This document shows, piece by piece, positions 6,466-16,141 of a DNA stretch of 64,000 nucleotides. The DNA is taken from contig JABSOM010000005.1 of the NCBI GenBank assembly GCA_013215945.1, forward strand, positions 1-64,000, in the 5' to 3' direction. A model generated the notes under the pieces. It did no database searches, was not told where the DNA came from, and saw nothing but the letters and a program-made list of their open reading frames with translations. Within the stretch, counting starts at the first letter, position 1. Each line of letters begins with the position of its first letter. The DNA is from Campylobacteraceae bacterium. Lineage in GTDB: Bacteria > Campylobacterota > Campylobacteria > Campylobacterales > Arcobacteraceae. Both the position numbers and the translations under genes were made by a program.

Positions 6466-7758
6466 ATGATTTGGTTATTGTCTTGGCCTGTGATGCTTTC
6501 TAATATCTCACAACCTTTATTAGGACTTGTGGATATTGCGGTAATTGGTCATCTACCAGACAGTCGTTTTTTAGCAGCAATTGCTATTGGTACCACTATT
6601 TTTTCTTTTGTTTATTGGTCTTTTGGTTTTTTAAAAATGGGGACAACAGGAATGATTGCTCAAAGCGTTGGGGCGAATGATGGAGATGCTAATCGCACTG
6701 TTTTATCACAGTCTATTATTTTAGCACTTTTTATTTCTTTGTTAATACTGCTGTTTCAAGAAGTCATCATTGATGTAGCGTTGAATTTATTATTATCCGA
6801 TGAAAAAGTATTACCACAGGCTTTAGCTTATTCAAGTATTCGTATTTATGGGGCACCAGCTGTTTTATGTTCTTATGTTTTATTGGGCTGGTTTGTTGGT
6901 AATCAAAATACTAAAGTTTTATTAATCTTATTAGTAAGTACGAACTTGTTAAATATAGTATTAGATGTAATAGCTGTTAATGTTCTAAATATGCAAGCAG
7001 AAGGTTTAGCTATAGCTACTGTAATATCAGAATACTTTGGACTAGTACTTGGGGCTTATTTTTGCCGTAAAATGCTTTTAAAGGTTGGGGGTACTGTTGT
7101 TTTTGAATCTTTAATCAAATTAAATAATTACTCAAAAATTATAAAAGTCAACCGTTATTTATTTGTAAGAACTATTTTATTACTTATTTCTATGTCCTTT
7201 TTTACAGCTCAAGGTGCTAAATTTGGGGCAGATACTTTGGCTGCGAATGCAGTACTACTTAGTTTTGTTATGTTAATTGCACATGTTTTAGATGGTTTTG
7301 CACATGCACTTGAAGCGTTAAGCGGAAAATCTATTGGGGCTAAAGATATGGAGAATTTTTTCCGTTTAGTTATTTCTGCTGCTTGTTTATCTTTTCTTGT
7401 AGCTCTTTGTTTTAGTGTGTTTTTCTACTTTTTAGGCGAAGAAATTATAGGAGCTTTAACCTCAATATCACAAGTACAAGACATTGCGATTAAATACTTA
7501 CCTTGGTTAATAATCTTGCCAATATTAGCAGCACCCAGTTATTTATTAGATGGAGTATTTATAGGGGCAACACAAGTAAAAGTCATGCAAAATGCGATGT
7601 TAGTATCCGTAATACTGGTCTATTTCCCTGTATGGTTTTTCACACAAGCTTTAGAAAATAATGGTTTGTGGATAGCAATGCTTTCCCTTTATATAGCAAG
7701 GGGAGTAACAAGCGTTGCAGGTTTTATTTATATCACTAAAAAAAATAAATGGTTTTAA
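6466..7758 (+). CDS. MATE-family multidrug efflux protein (DinF-like)
   Basis: About 12 membrane helices in 430 residues, with the MATE signature near the N-terminus (SWPVMLSNISQPLLGLVDIA, VIGHLPDSRFLAA). These proteins export cationic compounds using Na+ or H+ gradients. The frame stays open upstream, and the only good ribosome site (AGAAGGA, 6419-6425) sits 7 bases before an ATA codon at 6433, which would add 11 residues (starting IKFYSNKK). The ATG at 6466 has no ribosome site. No regulator is adjacent. Confidence 0.85.
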   Translation: MIWLLSWPVMLSNISQPLLGLVDIAVIGHLPDSRFLAAIAIGTTIFSFVYWSFGFLKMGTTGMIAQSVGANDGDANRTVLSQSIILALFISLLILLFQEVIIDVALNLLLSDEKVLPQALAYSSIRIYGAPAVLCSYVLLGWFVGNQNTKVLLILLVSTNLLNIVLDVIAVNVLNMQAEGLAIATVISEYFGLVLGAYFCRKMLLKVGGTVVFESLIKLNNYSKIIKVNRYLFVRTILLLISMSFFTAQGAKFGADTLAANAVLLSFVMLIAHVLDGFAHALEALSGKSIGAKDMENFFRLVISAACLSFLVALCFSVFFYFLGEEIIGALTSISQVQDIAIKYLPWLIILPILAAPSYLLDGVFIGATQVKVMQNAMLVSVILVYFPVWFFTQALENNGLWIAMLSLYIARGVTSVAGFIYITKKNKWF

Positions 7759-7788
7759 CATTAATTAAATTTTCTACTTAATTAATTA

Positions 7789-7817
7789 TTGACAAAAATA
7801 CGGTATTCGTATATAAT
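7789..7817 (+). promoter_or_regulatory. consensus sigma-70 promoter with palindrome in the spacer
   Basis: TTGACA (7789-7794), 17-bp spacer, TATAAT (7812-7817): both hexamers match consensus exactly. Within it lies ATACG-GTATT-CGTAT (7798-7812), an inverted repeat that would let a repressor block the polymerase. It drives the HTH/AbiEii pair, and autoregulation by the HTH protein is inferred. Confidence 0.75.
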
Positions 7818-7838
7818 GTAAATATATAAGGATAGCGA

Positions 7839-8360
7839 ATGACTCAAGTAGAAATTAGTAAATATTTAGAGATACCATTAACAACTCTTAATGATTGGAA
7901 AAAAGAGGACAGTAATAGAAATAAACTGTATCAACTACTTATTCATCTTGATAAAAAAGAACTTCAAAATATTAGTGAAAAAAAAGTTACTCATAGGTTT
8001 TTTCATATACTTAATAGAAATATTGATGAACATTTCAAATTTACATATAGTGACATTAAAAAAGCATTTAATAAAAGTAAGTATGATGATGCAAGCATTA
8101 AAGAACAAAGTATTTATTCAAAGTTTTTTAAAGAACTATCGCCTGATGAGCTTGAAGAGTTTATTTCAACATTTGATATTTCAAAAAGAGATGTTAAGAA
8201 TATATATATCACAAGTCCTTTTAGAAGTTTAACAGGTGTCGCTAAATCATGGGACAAACGATTTAGACTTAAACATCTTCCTTTAAATGGCGATAATGAA
8301 AATATTGTTCCTCTTGCATTGCAAAATATATTAAAGCGAAAAAAAATAGTTCATGTATGA
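7839..8360 (+). CDS. HTH protein, putative antitoxin of the AbiEii-like gene downstream
   Basis: I do not recognise the family of this 173-residue protein. Residues 1-30 look like a helix-turn-helix (MTQVEISKYLEIPLTTLNDW). The rest is helical and charged, ending in a basic tail. It has a ribosome site (AAGGAT), and its stop overlaps the next start by 8 bases, so the two genes are coupled. Position and overlap are those of an AbiEi-type antitoxin, but the usual AbiEi winged-helix and C-terminal domains are not evident. A different, XRE- or MerR-like, antitoxin is the best guess. Confidence 0.6.
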   Translation: MTQVEISKYLEIPLTTLNDWKKEDSNRNKLYQLLIHLDKKELQNISEKKVTHRFFHILNRNIDEHFKFTYSDIKKAFNKSKYDDASIKEQSIYSKFFKELSPDELEEFISTFDISKRDVKNIYITSPFRSLTGVAKSWDKRFRLKHLPLNGDNENIVPLALQNILKRKKIVHV

Positions 8361-9111
8361 TTTCTCAAAACAAAAAGCTATGCTTAACGCAACTCTTTTA
8401 CTTTTAGAAGAAAAGGGATTAAAAGATGTATCTACTCTTGGTGGAGGTACTGCTTTAGCAGCTTATTATTGGAATCATAGATATTCTACGGATATTGATA
8501 TTTTTATATATGCTGATGTCGATAAAAAACACTTACTTAAAGAGTCTTCTTGGAGTAAGGAAGTAAAAGAAAGTATGAAAAACATTGGATTTACTGGAGA
8601 TTTTAGATCTCATCCTATTTATTCTGAAATTGTAATAGATGAAGATTGTAAGATTCAATTTTTTGATGTTATTCAAAAATCAAAAGTTCCTTATACTAAA
8701 GTAACGTTATGGAATCATGGATTATTAATTGATACAGTAGAAGAAATAATTGCAAAAAAAATTTATTATAGAGCTGGGAATGGTAATGCTAGAGATTTAT
8801 TTGATATTGCAATTGCATTTAATAAAGAACCTAATATTCTAAGTAAAACAACGTTAAAAAAAGAAAAAATTATTGTACTTTTTGAAACGGTAAGTAATAT
8901 TTACAAAAATCAAGAATTAAGAGATTTATATTTAGAAGAAATAAAACAGATGAATCCCAATAAAAAATATAAATTTTTAGCAGTAAATACTCTTGAATAT
9001 TTATATGGTATTTTAGAGAATATTTGTGGGGCTTATAATTTATCTTATGAGCTTACAAATGAAGAATATATTGAAATTGAGAATATTGTATTTTTAAGTT
9101 TAAAGAAGTAG
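8353..9111 (+). CDS. AbiEii/AbiGii-family nucleotidyltransferase toxin
   Basis: A 252-residue DUF1814-type nucleotidyltransferase. Motif I is GGGTAL (30-35), followed by HRYSTDID (42-49), whose aspartates bind metal. The lysine pair at 135-136 and the R-x-x-x-x-x-x-R-D-L-F-D stretch (140-151) are motifs III and IV of AbiEii. Characterised members add nucleotides to tRNA acceptor stems and stop growth, giving phage defence as type IV toxin-antitoxin systems. All key residues are present, so it is probably active. Confidence 0.8.
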   Translation: MYDFSKQKAMLNATLLLLEEKGLKDVSTLGGGTALAAYYWNHRYSTDIDIFIYADVDKKHLLKESSWSKEVKESMKNIGFTGDFRSHPIYSEIVIDEDCKIQFFDVIQKSKVPYTKVTLWNHGLLIDTVEEIIAKKIYYRAGNGNARDLFDIAIAFNKEPNILSKTTLKKEKIIVLFETVSNIYKNQELRDLYLEEIKQMNPNKKYKFLAVNTLEYLYGILENICGAYNLSYELTNEEYIEIENIVFLSLKK

Positions 9112-9258
9112 GGTTATTTAGAGTATTAAGGCATTTGATGCTCAAAGAGCTTATTATATTTGCTGTATAATATAATAAGTTTATAAATTTTATTTTTATT
9201 ACATTTTTTCGTTTTATACTATTTTACTTGATAATAATTTGATATAAAAGGATTTAAT

Positions 9259-10083
9259 ATGACGTATAAAAAACTTTTTTTTCCCATTGGTGGAGGAGAA
9301 GAGCTAGAAGATAGACTATATGGTGCTTTATTAATTGCAAAACATTTTGCGGTTGATGTAGATATTTTACAATCCAGATTAGAAACTATTGTTACTATGA
9401 CAGATACTATGCGTTTACCTACAGAGATTCAAAATTCTATTGATGAAGTTCTTAGATCTCAGTATAAAGAAGAAGATGATGAATTTAAAGCCCTTCTTTC
9501 TAAGGTAATCAACAAGGTTGGTATTGATAAAAGTCTTGTTAATTTAAAAATTAAAGTAGGGGTTAGAAGTTCTTTGGTGGAACAAGCTTCTAAGTTTTGT
9601 GATTTAGTTATTGCAGCAGCGCCTCCCTCTGGTATTGCTACTGCTACTTTTGAAACAGCTGTTTTAAAAAGTGGAAAATCAGTATTAATGTTTCCAAGAG
9701 TTATGAAAAAGTTTTCGCTTGATTCTATTATTATTGGCTGGAATAATTCTCCTGAAGCTTCAAGATCTTTGACTTCTTCCCTTGATTTATTAAAAGCTGC
9801 AAAAAAAGTAAAAATAGTTTCTTCTAAAGAATATATAAAAGATGAAACTCAAATGAAAGATATACAAGCATATTTATCTTTACATGGAGTAGAAAGCACT
9901 TATGAAATAGTAAAAACAACCAGAATTCCAGGGCAGGCTTTATTAAATGCTGCAAATGATGGCAATTTTGATTTAATTGTTGCTGGTGCTTTTGGACAAA
10001 AAGGCTTAAGAGAACTTATGTTTGGTGGAACAACAAGATATTTGTTGGAAAATTCTACTTTACCAGTATTTTTATCTCACTAA
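9259..10083 (+). CDS. universal stress protein (UspA family), two-domain
   Basis: 274 residues, about twice a single Usp domain. The C-terminal half (about 152-274) keeps the nucleotide-binding loop in the form GAFGQKGLRELMFGGTTRYL (about 243-262), then STLPVFL as the final strand. The N-terminal half (about 1-145) is a diverged Usp fold without that loop. Such proteins are cytoplasmic and associated with survival under starvation or oxidative stress. It is a single-gene unit with a ribosome site (AAAAGGA) 7 bases before the ATG. Confidence 0.8.
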   Translation: MTYKKLFFPIGGGEELEDRLYGALLIAKHFAVDVDILQSRLETIVTMTDTMRLPTEIQNSIDEVLRSQYKEEDDEFKALLSKVINKVGIDKSLVNLKIKVGVRSSLVEQASKFCDLVIAAAPPSGIATATFETAVLKSGKSVLMFPRVMKKFSLDSIIIGWNNSPEASRSLTSSLDLLKAAKKVKIVSSKEYIKDETQMKDIQAYLSLHGVESTYEIVKTTRIPGQALLNAANDGNFDLIVAGAFGQKGLRELMFGGTTRYLLENSTLPVFLSH

Positions 10084-10198
10084 TTACACAGAAGTATGGT
10101 TTATTCCATACTTCAAAACCCTCTACGAATCTAACTTTCTAAGCCTTTAAAACCTTTTTTATAAATTTTGTATACAATACGATTAATAAAGGATCTAA

Positions 10199-11092
10199 AT
10201 GTTAAATAAGTATTCCATCATCTCAAAAATAAAACTAATCGATCAGGGTATTTTATTCATGCTTTCATCTGCTCTTATTGGGGCACTTTCAGGGGCAGTT
10301 GCTAAAATATTATCAGATACTATGGACCCCATTGAAATAGTATTTTATAGAAATCTTTTGGGCGTTATAATTGTACTTTATAGTTTGAAAAAAGTCCCTG
10401 TAGCTATAGATATGTCAAAACTTAACTTACTTGTTTTAAGAGGTGTTTTTGGAACACTTGCTATGCTGTGTTATTTTTATACTATTGCTTCGATTCCTTT
10501 AGGAGAAGCTGTGATATTAAATAAAACATCGCCCTTTTTTGTAACGATTTTTGCTTATTATTTGATGAAAGAGTCTATTAGTACGAGCACCATTCTAGCT
10601 TTGTTTATTGGATTTTTAGGGGTTATATTTATAATAAAACCTTTTGGTTTAGAAATATCTTTTGAACATATTCTTGGAATTTTAGGTGGTTTTTTTGCAG
10701 CTGCTGCTTATGCCACTATTAAAAAAATAAAAGACATTTATGATGCAAGAATTATTATGCTTTCTTTTATGGGGATAGGAGTGATTATTCCTTTATTCAT
10801 TTTGTTATTTACTTCTTTCGTTGAGTTTAAAATATATACTGATCCTTTTGTTTGGGCGCTTATTGCTTTTATGGCTGTTTTATCCACGGCATCTCAGTGG
10901 TTTCTTACTCGTGCTTATAGTTTAAGTGCTGCAAGTATTATTGGCGTTATTAGTTATACCAGTATTCCTTTTGCTGTTGGTTTTGGTCTTATGTTAGGAG
11001 ATGAAATACCAGATATATACGCAATCTCTGGTATTGCACTTATTGCTTTAGGTGGTATTTTAGTGGGTAGAAAACCAAGAAAAAAAGAATAA
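10199..11092 (+). CDS. EamA/DMT-family transporter
   Basis: 297 residues with ten membrane helices in two EamA repeats (about 17-148 and 160-290). Helices 3-4 carry the YRNLLG and NKTSPFFVTIFAYYLMKE stretches typical of the drug/metabolite transporter superfamily. Members export amino acids, nucleotides or other metabolites, and the substrate is not predictable. It is one of four such exporters in the window. The C-terminus is basic (RKPRKKE) and cytoplasmic. Confidence 0.85.
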   Translation: MLNKYSIISKIKLIDQGILFMLSSALIGALSGAVAKILSDTMDPIEIVFYRNLLGVIIVLYSLKKVPVAIDMSKLNLLVLRGVFGTLAMLCYFYTIASIPLGEAVILNKTSPFFVTIFAYYLMKESISTSTILALFIGFLGVIFIIKPFGLEISFEHILGILGGFFAAAAYATIKKIKDIYDARIIMLSFMGIGVIIPLFILLFTSFVEFKIYTDPFVWALIAFMAVLSTASQWFLTRAYSLSAASIIGVISYTSIPFAVGFGLMLGDEIPDIYAISGIALIALGGILVGRKPRKKE

Positions 11093-11168
11093 AAGTATAT
11101 AAAAAATATCACTACATTTTTTTTAAATAAAAATATCTTAAAATAAGAAAAGAATTAAAGGAAAATAA

Positions 11169-11462
11169 ATGGAAATACTCATATTTTTAATCGTAATGAT
11201 TGTTATTTGGTTGCGTTGGAGCAGATATTACACGAACAAACAGATAAAAAATGCTTTGAAGCAAGTAAATGAAAACAAAGCTTTTCGTTCAGGAATTAAA
11301 TTTACAGAATATTTAAGATATTTTAAATTGGACATGGGCTCAAGTGCTCAAAGTATAGATACCGTGTATGAAGATAAAAATATTACCATTGTAAAAGATG
11401 ATAATGAATGTGTTTTAATGGTAAATAAAAAGAATGAGAACAGTCCTGAAATACAAAAATAA
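11169..11462 (+). CDS. small membrane-anchored hypothetical protein, 97 aa
   Basis: I do not recognise it. One N-terminal membrane helix (residues 2-16, MEILIFLIVMIVIWLRW) is followed by a positively charged stretch and a soluble domain of about 75 residues in the cytoplasm. It has a ribosome site (AAAGGAAA) and lies 76 bases after the EamA gene on the same strand, so co-transcription is possible. Confidence 0.65.
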   Translation: MEILIFLIVMIVIWLRWSRYYTNKQIKNALKQVNENKAFRSGIKFTEYLRYFKLDMGSSAQSIDTVYEDKNITIVKDDNECVLMVNKKNENSPEIQK

Positions 11463-11519
11463 AGTATTTTACTCTTTATTTAAACAAAAAAACTACTGTA
11501 AATTTTAAATTTAACGTTT

Positions 11520-11544
11520 TTCAAGCCTAAAAGAGAGGCTTGAA
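11520..11544. other. hairpin between genes
   Basis: TTCAAGCCT, 7-base loop, AGGCTTGAA: perfect 9-bp arms. It follows the 97-aa gene but has no T-run on either side that would make a classical terminator. The rest of 11463-11861 is AT-rich and holds only the promoter listed next. Confidence 0.6.
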
Positions 11545-11633
11545 TCATATCTTCGTGAAATTTTTCTTTTTATTATCTACTTAACTAAAGCGCATTATTT
11601 CTTACTTTTTCATGTTTTACTGTTTTAAAATTG

Positions 11634-11642
11634 TGCTATAAT
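11634..11642 (+). promoter_or_regulatory. extended -10 promoter element upstream of dld
   Basis: TGCTATAAT is an extended -10 element (TGnTATAAT). A weak -35 (TTTTAC, about 11614-11619) precedes it. The start of transcription would be near 11649, giving a leader of about 210 bases before dld. Confidence 0.45.
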
Positions 11643-11861
11643 TCGCATAATTAAATAATTAACAAGAATTTTAGGATTTATTTTACTTAAAAGAAGGCAT
11701 TATTATTAAACTAATAACTTCTTTTAATATTATGTCATATTTGAGATAAGTATTTATTCTAAGTTTATACTCGATTTTCTAAGTGATAAATAGAAGTATT
11801 GATTAACGTATCAAAAAAATTTAAAAATTAAAAATTATAAAATAATTAAAAGGCTAAGATA

Positions 11862-13586
11862 ATGACAATAACAGCAGAACAAAATGTATTGATTCAAGAG
11901 TTTGAAAACATTGTAGGTTCAAAAAAAGTTCTAACCAGTGAGAGTAAAACATCTTATTACAGAAGTGGTTTTCGTTCTGGAATTGGTACGGCTTTAGCAG
12001 TTGTTTTTCCAAGTACTCTGCTTGAACAATGGAAACTAATTGAAGCGTGTGTTAAAAATAATTGTATCATTATCATGCAAGCTGCAAAAACAGGACTTAC
12101 AGAAGGTTCTGCTCCTAGTGGAAATGACTATGATAGAGACCTTGTTATTATATCTACTCTTGCAATTAATAAAATTCATTTAATAAATGAAGGAAAACAA
12201 GCCGTTAGTTTAGCAGGTGCTACGCTTCACTCACTTGAAGAAACTCTGGTTAAAATAAACAGAAGTCCTCATTCTGTTATTGGTTCTTCTCAATTAGGTG
12301 CTACTGTTATTGGTGGTATTGCTAATAACTCAGGAGGCGCATTAGTAAAACGAGGTCCAGCTTATACTGAACTTGCTATTTATGCACAAGTTGATGAAAA
12401 AGGAAAATTACACCTTGTTAATAATTTAGGAATTGATGGACTTGGGGATACACCAGAAGAAATATTAACAAATCTTCAAGAAGGTAACTTTGATGCTTCT
12501 AAAATTTCTTATGATAAAGGAATAGCATCTGATAATGAATATGAGGCACGTGTTCGTGATATAACATCAGACATTCCAGCCCGTTTTAATGCTGATGAGA
12601 GAAGATTATTCGAAAGCAGTGGTTGTGCTGGTAAACTGGGTGTTTTTGCAGTACGAACAGATACTTTTGTAATACCTAAAAGAGAACAAGTTTTTTATCT
12701 TGGAACGAATAACCCAGATAAACTTGCAAAACTAAGAACGGATATTCTAAAGGACTTTACGAACCTTCCAGAAATGGGAGAATACATGCACCGAACTATT
12801 TTTAATATTACAGAAGAGTATGGAAAAGATACTTTTGTAGCAATTAGATACTTAGGTACGAAAAGAATGCCTCTTTTATATGAAATAAAAGCAAAAGCGG
12901 AGAACTTTTTAAAAGGGTTTTCATTTTTACCAAAAGATATTCCAAATAAAGTAATGCAATATACAAGTAAATTATTCCCCAATCAAATTCCACAGCGTTT
13001 ACTTGATATTAGAGATAAATATGAACATCATTTGATTTTAAGTATGGGAGATGATGGAATAGAAGAAGCAAAAGTATATTTAGAAGAAAACTGGAATGAA
13101 GATAAAGAAAACAGCGATGGTGGATATATAGAATGTACAAAAGAAGAGGGCGATAAAGCAATCTTACACAGATTTGCAGCCGGTGGAGCTACTGGAAGGT
13201 ATGCTGTTATGAACAATAATATAATTTCAGGTGTTTTGCCTTTAGATATTGCATTACGTCGTAATGATACGCAATGGTTTGAAGTACTGCCAGAAGAAGT
13301 AGCAAAAAATATTGAAATTACCCTTCATTATGGACATTTTATGTGTAATGTATTTCATCAAAATTACATTTTCAAAAAAGGTACTGATTTAGTAAGAATG
13401 AAAGAAATTATGCTTGAATTTTTAGACGCAAAAGGTGCTAAGTATCCTGCTGAACATAATGTTGGACATATGTATAAAGCAGAAAGTACTTTAAAAAAGT
13501 TTTATGAAAAATTAGATCCTACGAATACGTTTAATCCAGGTATTGGAAAATTAAGTAAGTATAAACAAGCTTGTAATTGTTGTTAA
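11862..13586 (+). CDS. dld: quinone-dependent D-lactate dehydrogenase
   Basis: 574 residues, the length of E. coli Dld. The FAD-binding PCMH-type domain spans about 35-230, with the QAAKTGLTEGSAPSG and GSSQLGATVIGGIANNSGGA stretches that hold FAD. The membrane-binding and cap domain of D-LDH follows (about 270-560). The enzyme oxidises D-lactate to pyruvate on the inner face of the membrane and passes electrons to quinone. It ends in CNCC, an unusual cysteine cluster. It is a single gene with a long leader. Confidence 0.9.
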   Translation: MTITAEQNVLIQEFENIVGSKKVLTSESKTSYYRSGFRSGIGTALAVVFPSTLLEQWKLIEACVKNNCIIIMQAAKTGLTEGSAPSGNDYDRDLVIISTLAINKIHLINEGKQAVSLAGATLHSLEETLVKINRSPHSVIGSSQLGATVIGGIANNSGGALVKRGPAYTELAIYAQVDEKGKLHLVNNLGIDGLGDTPEEILTNLQEGNFDASKISYDKGIASDNEYEARVRDITSDIPARFNADERRLFESSGCAGKLGVFAVRTDTFVIPKREQVFYLGTNNPDKLAKLRTDILKDFTNLPEMGEYMHRTIFNITEEYGKDTFVAIRYLGTKRMPLLYEIKAKAENFLKGFSFLPKDIPNKVMQYTSKLFPNQIPQRLLDIRDKYEHHLILSMGDDGIEEAKVYLEENWNEDKENSDGGYIECTKEEGDKAILHRFAAGGATGRYAVMNNNIISGVLPLDIALRRNDTQWFEVLPEEVAKNIEITLHYGHFMCNVFHQNYIFKKGTDLVRMKEIMLEFLDAKGAKYPAEHNVGHMYKAESTLKKFYEKLDPTNTFNPGIGKLSKYKQACNCC

Positions 13587-13991
13587 TCACAATTTTTTAA
13601 GTTATTAAAAAATATGGAGATATTTTTATCTTCATGTTTTTAGAAAGTACAGTGTTTTTTATTCTCTAAATTTAAAATAAAATAATCCAAATTCTATTTT
13701 TCCTTTTTTCCTACTTCTTTTTTTATTTTTTTCTCAAATTATGATTGGATTTTATCTTGTAAAATTCATAAACTTAAATTTATAATTTAATTACATTAAA
13801 AATGATTAAAGTGCATTTTATATAGTCTTCATTCCTTTTTTATAGAGATAAATAATTTATTGTTGTGATATATATAGTCTATTAATTACAAATCATTAAA
13901 AGAATAATATTAATACCTAAAGATAACAATATGTTAAGAGCGAGTGATGTATATTTTTAAGCTAAGATAAAAAGTTACTTAAGGATTTTAA
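13587..13991. other. intergenic, no gene seen
   Basis: 405 bases of AT-rich DNA between dld and an MCP gene. I found no convincing small ORF, RNA or clean terminator. It ends in the MCP ribosome site (AAGGATTTTA). Confidence 0.6.
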
Positions 13992-16118
13992 ATGACTAGT
14001 AAATTATTAATTAATATGAAACTAACAACAAAAATACTTTTTTCTATTTTAGTTGGAATTACGGGCATGATTATTATTGCCACTTCTTCTTATTTGGGAT
14101 TTAATAAAATCGGAAATGAAATCAGTGAAATATCGCAATACCAAATACCTCTTAATACGATTATTACTGAATTGGAAAAAGATATCTTAGAAGAAGAGAT
14201 ACTTACTTATGAATTGATTATAGCAAGTGCTGATATTAATTCTAAAGAGTTTAAAACACTTGAGAATAATATTGTTTTACTGGAAAAAGAAACAGACCAT
14301 ACCCTTGTAAAAGCAGAAGAATTATCACTTAAAGCAATTGCGCATAATGTAGATGAAAAAACAAAAAACATATACAAACTTTTTCTAAAAGAGCTTAAAA
14401 TTTTAGAAAAAGAACAAAAAGAGTTTGAAGCTACATTAAAGATGTTTATATCTGATTTAAAGAGTGGTAAAAAAGAGCATATTAAAGAAGAACAAAAGAC
14501 TTTAAGTACAGAGCTAAAACTTATGGATAAAAATATACAAATATTAATGCATCAAATGGAAAATCTTCTTGAACATTCCATAGCACAAACTGAGAAAGAT
14601 GAACATACTATCTTAAGAACCATAGAAATTATTTCACTTATTGTTCTTTTTATATCTTTTTTAAGTGCCTATTTTGTTATGCGATCTGTTAGGTATAAAA
14701 TATCAACGTTTCAAGAAGGATTACTTGGATTTTTTGATTATTTAAACAGAGAAAAAGATGAGATTAAACTCTTAGATGATGTATCAAACGATGAAATGGG
14801 ATCTATGGCAAAAATCGTTAATACAAATATTAAAAGTATAAAAAAATCAATTGATGAAGACAGAGCTTTTATAGATGAAACAATAATGGTTTTATCTGAG
14901 TTTGAACAAGGTGATTTATGTCAAAGAATTAATATGAATGTAGAAAATCCTACCTTGATGCAGTTAAAAAAAGTTTTAGATTCTATGGCTTTTCAAATGG
15001 AAAATAATATAGGGAATGTTTTAAGTATTTTAGAAGAATTTTCATCTTATAACTATATAAATAGAGTAGATAATTCAAAAGTAAAAAACCAACTTCTTGA
15101 TTTAGCAAATGGCGTTAATTCTTTAGGAGATTCTATTTCGTTTATGTTGGTAGAAAATAAACAAATTGGTTTAACGCTAAATTCATCGGCGAATACTTTA
15201 TTGGAAAATGTTGATATTCTTAATCATTCTTCTAATGAAGCAGCTGTTTCTCTTGAAGAAACATCTGCTGCTTTAGAAGAGATTACAAGTACGGTAACAA
15301 ATAATAATAACTCTATTAGTGAAATGAGCACTTATGCTAATAAAGTACTTGATTCAATAAAAGAAGGTCATGTTTTAGCAGAAAAAACCACTTCTTCAAT
15401 GGATGAGATTAATGAACAAGTATCTGCAATAACAGACGCCATTGCTGAAATTGATCAAATAGCTTTCCAAACCAATATTTTAAGTTTAAACGCAGCTGTA
15501 GAAGCAGCCACCGCTGGGGAAGCAGGAAAAGGTTTTTCAGTAGTTGCACAAGAAGTAAGAAACTTAGCAACCAGATCAGCTGATACAGCCAAAAGAATCA
15601 AAGATTTAGTAGCTAATGCAAATAATAAAACAAGTGAAGGCAAAAAAATATCAGATGAAATGATTTCTGGTTATACGAACCTAACCGAAAATATAAATAA
15701 TACAATACGATTAATTGCCAATGTTGAGACCTCCTCAAAAGAACAAAAGCTTGGCATTGAACAAATTAATGATGCGATTAGCACACAAGACAGAGAAACT
15801 CAAAAAATCGCATTTGCAGCAAATGAAACCTTAGAAATTGCAGTAAGTTCAGCAGACATATCTCAAAAAATAGTGGACAGTGTGAATCAAAAAGAATTTA
15901 TTGGAAAAAATGATATTAAAGATAGAAGAGAAAAAGACTTTGATTTAGATTATGATAACAATGAAAGACGAAGTGGAGAAAAAGCCATTATGAGACAAAA
16001 AAGTAATTTGAAAATAAATAAAAATAAAATTATAAAAGAAAGAAGTGAAAAAACAAAAGAAGAAGTGAATAGCACAGTATTTGCAACAAATGATCAAAAA
16101 GAATGGGAAAGTTTTTAA
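13992..16118 (+). CDS. methyl-accepting chemotaxis protein with C-terminal xWxxF tether
   Basis: 708 residues. Membrane helices lie at about 15-37 and 210-232, flanking a four-helix-bundle type periplasmic sensor. HAMP-like regions follow (about 232-400), then the cytoplasmic signalling coil with its highly conserved hairpin at about 487-530 ([20 protein letters not shown]). It ends in EWESF, matching the xWxxF pentapeptide that tethers CheR/CheB in high-abundance receptors. Sensor and linker resemble the MCP at 55377-57419. The ligand is unknown. Confidence 0.92.
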   Translation: MTSKLLINMKLTTKILFSILVGITGMIIIATSSYLGFNKIGNEISEISQYQIPLNTIITELEKDILEEEILTYELIIASADINSKEFKTLENNIVLLEKETDHTLVKAEELSLKAIAHNVDEKTKNIYKLFLKELKILEKEQKEFEATLKMFISDLKSGKKEHIKEEQKTLSTELKLMDKNIQILMHQMENLLEHSIAQTEKDEHTILRTIEIISLIVLFISFLSAYFVMRSVRYKISTFQEGLLGFFDYLNREKDEIKLLDDVSNDEMGSMAKIVNTNIKSIKKSIDEDRAFIDETIMVLSEFEQGDLCQRINMNVENPTLMQLKKVLDSMAFQMENNIGNVLSILEEFSSYNYINRVDNSKVKNQLLDLANGVNSLGDSISFMLVENKQIGLTLNSSANTLLENVDILNHSSNEAAVSLEETSAALEEITSTVTNNNNSISEMSTYANKVLDSIKEGHVLAEKTTSSMDEINEQVSAITDAIAEIDQIAFQTNILSLNAAVEAATAGEAGKGFSVVAQEVRNLATRSADTAKRIKDLVANANNKTSEGKKISDEMISGYTNLTENINNTIRLIANVETSSKEQKLGIEQINDAISTQDRETQKIAFAANETLEIAVSSADISQKIVDSVNQKEFIGKNDIKDRREKDFDLDYDNNERRSGEKAIMRQKSNLKINKNKIIKERSEKTKEEVNSTVFATNDQKEWESF

Positions 16119-16141
16119 GGTTACTTTTTTTGTTTCTAAAT

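Noticed and set aside
7891-8232. 113-aa ORF in another frame over the HTH gene
   Set aside because: It is a shadow: the 7839 frame has the promoter, ribosome site and toxin overlap.
11520-11544. classical terminator
   Set aside because: A perfect stem, but no T-run on either strand. Kept only as a hairpin.
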